This document shows positions 33,847-40,565 of a stretch of DNA of 44,627 nt, piece after piece. The DNA comes from a virus. The DNA lies in the IMG/VR virus record IMGVR_UViG_3300031727_000002, positions 1 through 44,627 of that record; one strand, written 5' to 3'. Every line of letters starts with the position of its first letter. Within the stretch, counting starts at the first letter, position 1. Position numbers and translations under genes: made by a program. The notes under the pieces are model-generated. The model saw only the letters and a list, made by a program, of their open reading frames with translations, was not told the DNA's origin and ran no database searches.

Positions 33847-33875
33847 GACTGGGGCCGAGTTGCCAACGGAGTCAA
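33847..33875 (-). promoter_or_regulatory. Weak promoter-like site with operator half-site
   Basis: In the 119-base gap before the 83-aa gene, TTGACT (33875-33870) is followed by GTTGGCAAC (33867-33859), which shares the GTTGGCA half-site of the operator at 33226-33239. The -10 is poor (CCAGTC at 17 bases). It may be a second, weaker repressor-controlled promoter. Confidence 0.3.
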
Positions 33876-33920
33876 GGGGCAGACCGTGCGCGTTGCTCCC
33901 TGCGCGAGTCTTCCTGCGCG

Positions 33921-34166
33921 TCAGTGCCTGAGCGTGCGCAGCGCAACGAGGATGAGCGCACTCGCGGCTGTGCCTGCCATCAGCCACGTGTCGGGTGCCG
34001 AAGCGCCCGCCACTACGAGTGCGAGTGCAACGTACATCACGAGAAGGGCATCGAGAAGGTGCATCCGAGGCCCGACGATTCGCTCTTCGGCTTGCTCGTA
34101 CAGGTCGACGAGTACTTCCCTTCGGGTCTTCGTCTCACCTCGTGACTCACCTCGCGTAGTCGGCAT
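33921..34166 (-). CDS. 81-aa two-span membrane protein
   Basis: ATG at 34166, overlapping the preceding gene by 20 bases. A charged N-terminus (MPTTRGESRGETKTRREV) is followed by two hydrophobic helices (about 37-56 and 61-77: LLDALLVMYVALALVVAG and MAGTAASALILVAL) and a basic end. No family recognised. It sits in the early region, not the lysis cassette, so it could concern host takeover or superinfection exclusion; unproven. Confidence 0.55.
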   Translation of the reverse strand: MPTTRGESRGETKTRREVLVDLYEQAEERIVGPRMHLLDALLVMYVALALVVAGASAPDTWLMAGTAASALILVALRTLRH

Positions 34167-34368
34167 GAAGCATCCTCACCTTCTGTCGCCGATTCAACTC
34201 GGCTTGCTCCCACTCGATGTTCTGCTGCTGGAGTTTCCACAGCCTGATGCGTTGCGCCAAGTCCTTGGCGACCATGAGCCTGTGGGCACACACGCCACAC
34301 AGGTAGCGGTCAGTGTCACGAAGCCAGCCGCTAGCGGGCCAGTCTCCGCACGCATCACACTCGTGCAT
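34147..34368 (-). CDS. 73-aa treble-clef/zinc-ribbon protein
   Basis: ATG at 34368 overlaps the upstream TGA (TGATG); GTG 34371 is an alternative start. Two CxxC knuckles (ECDACG and LCGVCAH) about 20 residues apart make a standard zinc ribbon; the rest is a charged helix (IRLWKLQQQNIEWEQAELNRRQK). Probably a small DNA- or protein-binding adaptor of the early operon. Function not known. Confidence 0.6.
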   Translation of the reverse strand: MHECDACGDWPASGWLRDTDRYLCGVCAHRLMVAKDLAQRIRLWKLQQQNIEWEQAELNRRQKVRMLHADYAR

Positions 34369-34775
34369 CACATCTCCCGTACTGGCGGCAGGACCGTCGT
34401 GATGACAGGAATCTTCCTGTCACGTGCCTGTCCCATGAGGTTGCTCGTGCCCTTGTTGTCGGCACCCTGCACCGGGAAGGCCAGCACGATGTCTGGCCTC
34501 CCGATGTCGAGCATCTCCTTGTTGCGGTAGTGCCCGGCTGCCCTGCCAAGGTTCTTCCAGTCGGCCTCGACGCCGACCACGTGCCAGCCCAGCGTGCGCG
34601 CAGCGATGGCGGCAAGGCGGTCGACACCACGTGCGTTGCCGTGGATGAGCGTGACCGGGTAGCCCTTGCCCTGCGCCTCACGCATCAGCACGTCGGTGAT
34701 GACACCGACGTGTTCCTTGACGGGGAGAGCCTCACGGCTCCCCGTCACGACGATGGTGAACGCTCGCTCCGGCAT
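34368..34775 (-). CDS. SLOG-superfamily nucleotide-binding protein (DUF2493-like)
   Basis: A 135-aa protein with a Rossmann-like nucleotide site: VTGSRE at the first strand, LIHGNARGVDRLAA (about 43-56) for the phosphate-binding loop, VEADWKNLGRAAGHYRNKEML for the sugar pocket, and DIVLAFPV...GTSNLM at the end. These are the hallmarks of DUF2493, a SLOG relative of DprA/LOG. Such proteins can bind or cleave nucleotides or nucleotide signals. In phages the role is unknown; interference with nucleotide-signal defence is one possibility. It overlaps both neighbours by one base. Confidence 0.75.
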   Translation of the reverse strand: MPERAFTIVVTGSREALPVKEHVGVITDVLMREAQGKGYPVTLIHGNARGVDRLAAIAARTLGWHVVGVEADWKNLGRAAGHYRNKEMLDIGRPDIVLAFPVQGADNKGTSNLMGQARDRKIPVITTVLPPVREM

Positions 34776-35251
34776 CAGTGGACCGGCCTGTCGGGGCGCT
34801 GCTTGGCCTCACGCTGCTCGACCATCGACTTCAGTGTGTTCAAGGCAGCGTTCACTTCCTGCTGGGATTCGGCACGGTCCGCCTCCTCCCGCCGGGACTT
34901 GGTCGACACGACACAGGCCCACGCAGGGTCCACGTCGTACGCCTGATACATCACGTAGAGCGTGGCCGTCTTGCGGTCACACGAGAACTCCAGCGTGTCG
35001 CCGATGGCGATGTGCCCATGCTTGTGCCAGCGGTACGAGTTGATGCGAAGCAGCAACTCCACCTTCTTCATCCACCGCTCGTCGTCCGCCATGTAGCGTG
35101 CGAAGTTCTCGCGCCCCATGCGGTAGGTGCGGATGTACTGGTTCGTCTCCACCTTGACCGCACCACGTGGATGCTTGTGCGAATCCTCGTGCGGGTCGTG
35201 GATGTCCGTCCACTTGCTCATGTTGAAGCCTTCACTGAACAGGCTTGTCAT
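34775..35251 (-). CDS. 158-aa protein of unknown function
   Basis: Start chosen at ATG 35251, which overlaps the upstream stop (ATGA); an internal Met ten residues later (MSKWTDIHDP) is an alternative. The protein is polar with a helical end. It has KVETNQYIRTYRMGRENFARYMADDERWMKKVELLLRINSYRW in two parts (residues about 30-75), Cys at about 92 in FSCDRK and at about 115 in WACVV. No family recognised. Sits between HNH and SLOG genes. Confidence 0.55.
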   Translation of the reverse strand: MTSLFSEGFNMSKWTDIHDPHEDSHKHPRGAVKVETNQYIRTYRMGRENFARYMADDERWMKKVELLLRINSYRWHKHGHIAIGDTLEFSCDRKTATLYVMYQAYDVDPAWACVVSTKSRREEADRAESQQEVNAALNTLKSMVEQREAKQRPDRPVH

Positions 35252-35553
35252 TCGAAGATGTCCCTTTCCAGAATCAGTGTCAGGTGTGCCGGATTCACAC
35301 ACCGCTTTACGCCACACCGTGGAACGCAAGCCAAGACTTGGTGCCACGGAACCTGTCGCAGTCTGCGTGCGAGCAAGGCGTACGGGTAGTAGCCCTGCTC
35401 GCCAGACCAGATGTGATGCGTGTCATGCTCACGCACCCTTGCCCACCACGCAGCGGGTAGACGTGCGTCGTCGAAGACCCAGTCATCGCCGAAGGTGAGG
35501 GTGTTATCCCAAGCGCTTGATGCTGACCTCAAGGCGCGAGCCTCTGTCGTCAT
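35248..35553 (-). CDS. HNH endonuclease-like protein
   Basis: A 101-aa protein. The pattern RLPAAWWARVREHDTHHIWSGEQGYYPYALLARR, in pieces, matches the start of phage HNH proteins (F-W-x-K-V ... W-x-G ... GYG), and the C-terminal CVPRCGVKRCVNPAHL has the C-x-x-C...NPxHL ending of HNH_3 families. ATG 35553 is chosen because it retains the AAWWARV segment; this overlaps the RusA gene end by 50 bases. The typical first Cys is replaced by His in this version (THHIW). Possibly a homing-type or packaging-associated endonuclease. Confidence 0.65.
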   Translation of the reverse strand: MTTEARALRSASSAWDNTLTFGDDWVFDDARLPAAWWARVREHDTHHIWSGEQGYYPYALLARRLRQVPWHQVLACVPRCGVKRCVNPAHLTLILERDIFE

Positions 35554-35938
35554 CGGCGTACTCCTTCTTCGCCATGAGCCGGGTGACCTGAGAGTCATCG
35601 GCGAAGACGATGTGCGTCAGTGAGTCCAAGGCAGCACGAGCCAACTTGTCCACGTCAGGGCGTTTCACGTGGAACTTAGGGGCGCTGGGTCGAAGACCCT
35701 TCTTCCCGTAGTGCCCTCGTGGTCGCTCGAAGACGAAGGTCAGGACGACTCGGAACGAGGAGTCCTTGTCGACGTTGGCTTCACCCCACTCTCGTGCGGC
35801 TGCGATGCCCACACGGTCACGCCACAGCCCAAGGGCCGACGCGTTAGAGGCTGCGACCTTGCGGCCATACGCAACCATGCTGCCCTGTGCCACTGGCGTT
35901 CCGGGCACGACGAAGAACGTCGATGGTTCCGATGACAT
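35504..35938 (-). CDS. rusA: RusA-family Holliday junction resolvase
   Basis: A 144-aa protein with the characteristic RusA layout: FFVVPGTPVAQGSM near the start, KRPDVDKLARAALDSL (metal-binding aspartates in RPDVDK), then IVFADDSQVTRLMAKKEYAD with the second acidic pair. RusA cuts four-way junctions symmetrically to resolve recombination or branched replication products, fitting the nearby exonuclease and Rad52-like genes. ATG 35938 (MSSEPST) is used; the upstream extension is Ser/Pro-rich and overlaps the previous gene. A GGGTC-GAA-GACCC inverted repeat lies in the middle. Confidence 0.88.
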   Translation of the reverse strand: MSSEPSTFFVVPGTPVAQGSMVAYGRKVAASNASALGLWRDRVGIAAAREWGEANVDKDSSFRVVLTFVFERPRGHYGKKGLRPSAPKFHVKRPDVDKLARAALDSLTHIVFADDSQVTRLMAKKEYADDDRGSRLEVSIKRLG

Positions 35939-35942
35939 TCGC

Positions 35943-36281
35943 TCACCCCTTTCGGTGTAGCCGCTCGGTGATGGTGTCGACTTGCTCGTGGTCAAGGGGC
36001 TTGACCTCACCTTCCTCGTCTGCGATTCCCGTGATGACCACCATCCCGCTGATGTGGTCGCCGGGCCAGAGTGCGTTGTTCATCAAGGTCGTAGCCTTGG
36101 TGTTCATCTTCAGGCGATTGCCGAAGGTGTCACGCTTCGTCTCGTTCATCCACATGACGAACGGTAGTTCGTCGTGTGACAGCACCTCGACATCTCCTTC
36201 GCAGTAGTGCTGCAAAGCCTTGAGTGTGGGCGTTCCTTCGACCACGCGGTCGACACCCTCGGTGTCAAGCAGGATGTACAT
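35943..36281 (-). CDS. 112-aa protein, weakly DUF3846-like
   Basis: ATG 36281 in AGGAGAGCGACATG context. The C-terminal half GNRLKMNTKATTLMNNALWPGDHISGMVVITGIADEEGEV, in parts, faintly resembles small phage proteins of the DUF3846 type (a conserved N-x-x-A-T and D-x-I-x-G-x-x-V-I pattern), but no certain assignment can be made. It ends four bases before the RusA start. Confidence 0.5.
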   Translation of the reverse strand: MYILLDTEGVDRVVEGTPTLKALQHYCEGDVEVLSHDELPFVMWMNETKRDTFGNRLKMNTKATTLMNNALWPGDHISGMVVITGIADEEGEVKPLDHEQVDTITERLHRKG

Positions 36282-36290
36282 GTCGCTCTC

Positions 36291-36941
36291 CTATTCGACG
36301 CGGATGAATCGCTTGAGGTCACCTTCTGCTGGCCTCCGCGAACGCCAGTCCATCCCCTCGGGGATGATGAAGTCGACCTTCTTGTGGCCTGACCTCGTGC
36401 TTGCACGAGGCAAGTCGTCTTCGCTGTCGACGATGTACTCGAAGACTTCCTGTGAGATGTAGACCCTTCGGGCCTGCTTCTCGGTGTTCTGGTAGTGCTT
36501 GCTCACCGTCTCGTTGATGAGCCACTTCCAGTACGACAACTTGATGGCCTTGTACTTGGCCGTGTCCGTCTCTTCGTTCGCCTGTGCGAGCAAGTCCTGC
36601 ACGATGGCCTCCTGAATCGCTGCCATGTCCGTGGCCTGTGCCAGCACTTGGTCGGTCACGCTCGTCGTCCATTGCCCACCCTTGTAGTCGAGGGTGATGT
36701 GGTGCATGCCCTTGAGCGGGTCACGCTGGACCCACACGGTGGCTTCGGAAGGCAGACCATAGACGGCGACGGGCACCTTGCGAGTCGGGTCGTCGGGTCC
36801 ATCCAACTCCGTCATCTTCATCTTGGTGCCACTCGTCGGCTTCGCCGTGGCTGCCTTGACTGCGTCGTCCTTCTCCAACTCTTCGAGCGTCTCTCGGATG
36901 CTCTTGAGCAAGGCGTCAGCCTTGGCCTTCTCGTCATCCAT
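36291..36941 (-). CDS. 216-aa protein of unknown function
   Basis: ATG 36941 overlaps the end of the preceding gene by eight bases. The first 40 residues are a charged coiled-coil-like helix (KAKADALLKSIRETLEELEKDD), the middle is mixed beta/alpha (VPVAVYGLPSEATVWVQRDP, HITLDYKGGQW), then helical (AIVQDLLAQANEET) with a basic C-terminus. No family recognised. Two mini-hairpins (36351-36366, 36393-36410) lie in its 3' part. Confidence 0.55.
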   Translation of the reverse strand: MDDEKAKADALLKSIRETLEELEKDDAVKAATAKPTSGTKMKMTELDGPDDPTRKVPVAVYGLPSEATVWVQRDPLKGMHHITLDYKGGQWTTSVTDQVLAQATDMAAIQEAIVQDLLAQANEETDTAKYKAIKLSYWKWLINETVSKHYQNTEKQARRVYISQEVFEYIVDSEDDLPRASTRSGHKKVDFIIPEGMDWRSRRPAEGDLKRFIRVE

Positions 36942-37452
36942 AGGTCTTCCTCGCCTGACTCCGCCGCCCGATGTGCTTCGGCTTCACGTTCTCGATGCCC
37001 TTCGCTGGCTTCCACGGCATGGCTCGCACGTCGATGCCACCGCACTTGAAGCACTTGGCCTCACGGAATCCGCCGAGCAGGGGCTGTCCCGTTGCTGTCA
37101 CTTGCTCCGTGCAGTGCGGGCAGTACCAGCGCTGCGCTACAGGCACGTCGTCGGCAGTGACGACCGGCTTCCTGTTGGCCGTAGGCCGAGTCGGAATCGC
37201 GGTTCGCTCCGACACCATCGTCCCGGCGGACACCAGTCGGTACTCCGCCAGTCGGCCAGTGTCCTGAGCGGTATGGATGACCCATCCATACTTGTGCCGC
37301 AGTACGCTGATGGTTGCGGCGAGCCTCGTGTTGCGCCGGGGTTCGCCGCACGAACACTGCGCTGTGTACACAGCATCGTAGGCACTGATGTTCCCGTGCT
37401 TGAGCAACTCGTCGGCTGCCATCTCGATGTTGGTCAGATGCTTGTGTGCCAT
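36934..37452 (-). CDS. Winged-helix-like protein with zinc ribbon
   Basis: A 172-aa protein, first gene of the operon after the promoter at 37500-37528, with AGGAAAGG before its ATG. N-terminus: MAADELLKHGNISAYDAVY...RLAATISVLRHKYGWVIHT...AEYRLV, in segments, a pattern of winged helix-turn-helix domains used by phage replication or transcription proteins. The middle has WYCPHC (Cys about 109, 112) and CFKCG (about 133, 136), a four-cysteine zinc ribbon. The tail is basic. Likely a DNA-binding regulator or replication accessory; which one is not clear. Confidence 0.65.
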   Translation of the reverse strand: MAHKHLTNIEMAADELLKHGNISAYDAVYTAQCSCGEPRRNTRLAATISVLRHKYGWVIHTAQDTGRLAEYRLVSAGTMVSERTAIPTRPTANRKPVVTADDVPVAQRWYCPHCTEQVTATGQPLLGGFREAKCFKCGGIDVRAMPWKPAKGIENVKPKHIGRRSQARKTYG

Positions 37453-37725
37453 TCGCCTTTCCTGATGTCGCTTACCGGAGGGGTCCGGCTCCTGATGTCA
37501 GTATTTGACAGCGCCCCGATTCTGTCAAGTGCCAGTGATTCCCTTGGAATCACCGTGCGCTACGCGCTTGCGCGCACAGATGTGAGAGCAAGGTGTGCCC
37601 AAGCGTAGGGGCGACGCGTGGAGAAGTGAGTCGAAGCCTCATATGTGCCACCTGTATGGCACACGTGTAGGTAAATGCGCTTACGACCCACGTACGTGTG
37701 GGCTAAACCGTGGGAGATATAGAGA
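37453..37725. other. Intergenic control region between the two minus-strand operons
   Basis: About 320 bases without a convincing gene (37453-37773). It holds the promoter at 37500-37528, a 16-base direct repeat GAGAAGTGAGKCGAAG (37621-37636 and 37756-37771) flanking the hairpin at 37726-37754, an inverted repeat TGTGCCA/TGGCACA with a 6-base gap around 37645-37664, and the palindrome CACGTACGTG (37689-37698). No tRNA or small gene seen. Confidence 0.5.
37500..37528 (-). promoter_or_regulatory. Promoter with hyphenated inverted repeat
   Basis: On the minus strand, TTGACA (37528-37523, exact consensus) and AATACT (37505-37500) are 17 bases apart. On the plus strand TTGACAG (37505-37511) and CTGTCAA (37522-37528) form a perfect 7-bp inverted repeat separated by 10 bases, so the -35 doubles as an operator arm. 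The first gene downstream starts at 37452. Confidence 0.65.
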
Positions 37726-37754
37726 AAGCCCCTCCGGCTTTGCCGGAGGGGCTT
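37726..37754 (-). terminator. Strong terminator of the MoxR/VWA operon
   Basis: AAGCCCCTCCGGC (37726-37738) and GCCGGAGGGGCTT (37742-37754): a perfect 13-bp stem with a TTT loop, 20 bases beyond the stop of the 60-aa gene. On the minus strand the hairpin is followed by TTTCTCTATA, a short T-rich tract, the expected layout of an intrinsic terminator for leftward transcription. Confidence 0.85.
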
Positions 37755-37773
37755 CGAGAAGTGAGGCGAAGGG

Positions 37774-37956
37774 TTACTTGCTACGCAAGTCCCAGAGGTA
37801 GTCGGCCCACGCTTCGTCGTCGCGGTAGTCGCGGTAGTCAGTCGAAGACTGACGAGCGTCGAGCCAGCGATTCACTTGGCGAATGCCAAGCGTAAGGGCG
37901 ACGGCCACCATCAGGACTCCTGCCAAAGGCAGGAGGTTGAAGAGGTCGATGCTCAT
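37774..37956 (-). CDS. 60-aa single-span membrane protein
   Basis: Last gene of the operon. ATG at 37956 with GGGAG upstream, overlapping the previous stop (ATGA). Residues 5-26 (LFNLLPLAGVLMVAVALTLGIR) form one membrane helix; the C-terminal half is acidic and aromatic (DYRDYRDDEAWADYLWDL) and probably cytoplasmic. Function unknown; perhaps a membrane anchor for the MoxR/VWA complex, inferred only from the operon. Confidence 0.6.
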   Translation of the reverse strand: MSIDLFNLLPLAGVLMVAVALTLGIRQVNRWLDARQSSTDYRDYRDDEAWADYLWDLRSK

Positions 37957-38105
37957 GCCACGTACTCCCTGACCTCGTGAGACGCAGCCTTAGAGGCTGC
38001 GACCACCTTGGCCTTACCGCTGTGACGAGAGTTGCCGAAGCGGTGAGAAGTGCACAGAGTGCACTTCACCTGACGGCGAGGCTTGTTGCGCTTGTAGTTA
38101 GCCAT
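37953..38105 (-). CDS. 50-aa basic zinc-knuckle protein
   Basis: ATG at 38105 in GGAGTAGCGACATG context; the product starts MANYKRNKPRRQVKCTLC and ends SHEVREYVA. CTLC plus His21 and His28 could bind zinc. Small basic proteins of the pattern R-R-x-V-K/R-C-T-x-C-T are frequent in phages. Two perfect hairpins of 8 and 9 bp fall within its 150 bases. Function unknown; a nucleic-acid-binding role is plausible. Confidence 0.65.
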   Translation of the reverse strand: MANYKRNKPRRQVKCTLCTSHRFGNSRHSGKAKVVAASKAASHEVREYVA

Positions 38106-38120
38106 GTCGCTACTCCTTCC

Positions 38121-38144
38121 CGGCTCCTCTAGATAGAGGAGCCG
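38121..38144. repeat. Hairpin overlapping the VWA-gene stop codon
   Basis: CGGCTCCTCTA (38121-38131) and TAGAGGAGCCG (38134-38144), a perfect 11-bp inverted repeat with a 2-base centre. The UAG stop of the VWA gene is at 38129-38131, so the stem contains it, and AAGGAG for the next gene follows. It may regulate termination/reinitiation or processing. Confidence 0.75.
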
Positions 38145-40534
38145 ATGACCTGTGCCAGCCTCTGGCTGAAGACCGAGGCATTGCTGTCGTACGCCACCAC
38201 GTCGTCGCTGCCGTACATGGCGTGCTGTGTGTACTCGCGGAGGTCCGCACTGATGGCGACGCTGACGATGCGGAGTCCACGCTTGCGGTACTCGTCCACC
38301 ACCGCACGGGTGTGGTTCTCGCCATCGGCGTAAGCCGGAGCGCCGTCGCTGATGACGATGACCACGCCACGCTGATTGGGCTTCAGCCCACTCAGCACGT
38401 TCTCAGCGGTCATGGCGACGGCGAAGCCGTCTTCGTTGCCATTCATGCTGAGTGTGAGCAAGTCGTCCATGTAGACCAGCGGTTCACCGCTGTTCCAGAT
38501 GGGGATGTAGACCGGACCGCTGCCGTAGGCAGTGGTATGAGCGGCGACGAATCCCTCTGCCCAAGGCAGAGACTCGAAGGCACCGGCAAGGTCACGTGCT
38601 GCTTGAGCAGCACGAACGATGTTGTTACCCCAAGACATGCTGCCACTGGCATCGACGAGGATGCCGACCTTGACCCGCTGCGGAGCAGCGGAGTCAGGGC
38701 GCTGGAAGACGCGAGTCTCGCCGTAGGCGAGGCGACCAACCCGGCGACGGTCGATGCGACCGGTTCGCTGTGCGAACTCAGGCGCACCGGGGCCGCGCTT
38801 GGCCGAGTGCATGACGCTGGCGAGCATGCGCTGCGCCTGAACGTCGGACTTGGTCCGACGGTAGCCCTGCTTGCGCTCACCCTTGTGGCTGTGCACTTCG
38901 CCGTAGGCGATGCTCGCCGTCATCTGTGTCTCGAAGCGCTGCCAGTTGTCTCCGGCGTAGCCGTAGACCTCGTCGGCATGCTTGTCGAGGCGGACTTCGG
39001 TGATGGTGCGTCGGCGAAGCCGACCACCAGCCATGTACTCGAACGTCATCGTCTTGTTCGTCTTCGACGAAGCGGCGTGATGGCTGATGGCGGACTGCCG
39101 AGCGATGTCGTCAGGGTCTTCGGCCATCTTGGTGCCACAACCAGTGTCCTGCTGCTGAATATCAGCAGCAGTGGTCGCGTCGCTCGTGTTCTGCGAGTCA
39201 TCCGCGACACCGCGCTCAACCTTGCTCTCGGTGTCGTCGTCAGCGCTGTCGAGGCCACGCTGGTCGTCAGACTCGGACTCGCTGTCGGAGACAGCGTCGC
39301 TGTCGTTGTCGCCATCGTCGCCATCGGCGTCGTCGCCATCGCCGTCGGTGTCGCCGTCGGACTGCTCGTCGCCTTCCCCATCGGGGAAGGACGGGCCACC
39401 ACCGAAGTCTTCGAAGTCATCGCCACCTTCGGTGTCGATGCCGTCGTCGTCGCCTTCGGCGTCGTCGTCACCGGACTCGGTGCCATCGGCACCGTCGCCA
39501 TCCTCACCTTCGGTGTCATCCGACTCCGGCTCTTCGCCGCGACCGGCGGAGTCATCAGACTCCGTCGACTCGGACTCACCGTCATCGCCACCCGACGACG
39601 TAGTCGTCGAATCGGGGTCGCCATCCTTGGAGTCACTCGGCTCTTCAGAGCCACCCTCGCCCGGCTCACCCTTGCCCTCACCCGGCTCGCCGGTAGGCGT
39701 GCCGCACGTGGTGGGCGGAGGCGGCGGGTCGGTGTCTTCGACACCGTCGAGGATGCGGTCGACAGCCTCTTCGACCAGCGCCTTGACATCGGAGATGTCA
39801 TCGGCAGTCTCGGAACGAGCGGCCCAATCGAGCCACGAGTCACGAAGTGACTCAAGCCCGGTCCAGTCCTGCTCCCAAGGGTATCGGCTTGCCGATACGA
39901 AGGCAGCGAGCCGACCCTTGACATCGGAGATGTCAGGACGAGTGCCAGCCTTGCTGACGGAGTCGAACTTGTTCGACACCCACCACATGGCGACCTTCAA
40001 AGCCTCGGCGAAGCCGGGATACCGCTGCTGCATTCCGGCTTCCAGCCGGAGGTCGCGGCAGACGTTGTCTGCTGCATTGGCGATGGCCTGAGCGCGCTCG
40101 CTCGACCAGCGAGCCTTGGCCCACGTCCGCATGGACTCCGAATCCTCGGAGTCGAAGATGATGTGGCCCACTTCGTGGTAGGCCAAGCCGGTGAACACCG
40201 CGACGAGTTGACCGAAGGTCAACGCACCGTCAGCGTAGTGGCTCCAAGGCTTGGTGCCGACGAACACTACGTGTTCGTCATGGTTGGTGGCAGCCGGAGC
40301 GTTCTGGGCCTTGCCCAGCATGAGCCGGTAGGTCACGTCACCATCGGCAAGGCCGATGACGAACGAGTTCAGCGACTTCTCAGCAGCGCTGAGAGCCAGC
40401 GTCACCTCGTCCTGCGACGTGACCGGGAGCGTCGCTCGTGCCGCTTCGTCCCACGAAGCGGTGAGCCAAGGCAGCGGGTCTTCCGCTGGGACAGCCGGTT
40501 TCACCGGCTGCCACTGTGGTCGTGCCATGACCAT
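38129..40534 (-). CDS. CobT-like protein: HExxH metallopeptidase-like domain plus VWA domain
   Basis: An 801-aa protein. N-terminus: AYHEVGHIIF with HEVGH at 120-124 and NVCRDLRLE at 157-165, the zinc-site and acidic motif of CobT/DUF2201-like proteins. Residues about 265-455 are a long acidic linker of Asp, Glu, Ser and Gly, as in CobT. The C-terminus (about 623-801) is a von Willebrand factor A domain with MIDAS DASGS (628-632) and ISDG (about 727-730). It lies 20 bases before the MoxR-like ATPase gene end, so the pair is a CobS/CobT-type AAA+/VWA machine. Its substrate in a phage is unknown. Its coding sequence is packed with mini-hairpins. Confidence 0.82.
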   Translation of the reverse strand: MVMARPQWQPVKPAVPAEDPLPWLTASWDEAARATLPVTSQDEVTLALSAAEKSLNSFVIGLADGDVTYRLMLGKAQNAPAATNHDEHVVFVGTKPWSHYADGALTFGQLVAVFTGLAYHEVGHIIFDSEDSESMRTWAKARWSSERAQAIANAADNVCRDLRLEAGMQQRYPGFAEALKVAMWWVSNKFDSVSKAGTRPDISDVKGRLAAFVSASRYPWEQDWTGLESLRDSWLDWAARSETADDISDVKALVEEAVDRILDGVEDTDPPPPPTTCGTPTGEPGEGKGEPGEGGSEEPSDSKDGDPDSTTTSSGGDDGESESTESDDSAGRGEEPESDDTEGEDGDGADGTESGDDDAEGDDDGIDTEGGDDFEDFGGGPSFPDGEGDEQSDGDTDGDGDDADGDDGDNDSDAVSDSESESDDQRGLDSADDDTESKVERGVADDSQNTSDATTAADIQQQDTGCGTKMAEDPDDIARQSAISHHAASSKTNKTMTFEYMAGGRLRRRTITEVRLDKHADEVYGYAGDNWQRFETQMTASIAYGEVHSHKGERKQGYRRTKSDVQAQRMLASVMHSAKRGPGAPEFAQRTGRIDRRRVGRLAYGETRVFQRPDSAAPQRVKVGILVDASGSMSWGNNIVRAAQAARDLAGAFESLPWAEGFVAAHTTAYGSGPVYIPIWNSGEPLVYMDDLLTLSMNGNEDGFAVAMTAENVLSGLKPNQRGVVIVISDGAPAYADGENHTRAVVDEYRKRGLRIVSVAISADLREYTQHAMYGSDDVVAYDSNASVFSQRLAQVIGSSI

Positions 40535-40549
40535 GTCTGGTTCCTTCCT

Positions 40550-40565
40550 CGACCCTAAAGGGTCG
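40550..40565. repeat. Hairpin at the MoxR-gene stop codon
   Basis: CGACCC-TAAA-GGGTCG (plus-strand reading) is a 6-bp stem whose left arm/loop contains the UAG of the MoxR gene (40555-40557). The SD AGGAAGGA for the VWA gene follows about ten bases later, so the hairpin sits between the two coupled genes, like the one at 38121-38144. Confidence 0.65.

Noticed and set aside
38222-39850. Long plus-strand reading frame (542 codons) opposite the VWA gene
   Set aside because: It is an antisense image of the acidic linker and VWA coding region (Val/Ala/Asp-rich, no domain), created by GC-rich codon periodicity. No ribosome site and the VWA motifs are clear on the other strand.
39171-40091. Serine-rich plus-strand frame (306 codons)
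   Set aside because: Reverse reading of the Asp/Glu/Ser repeat; composition almost only Ser/Pro.
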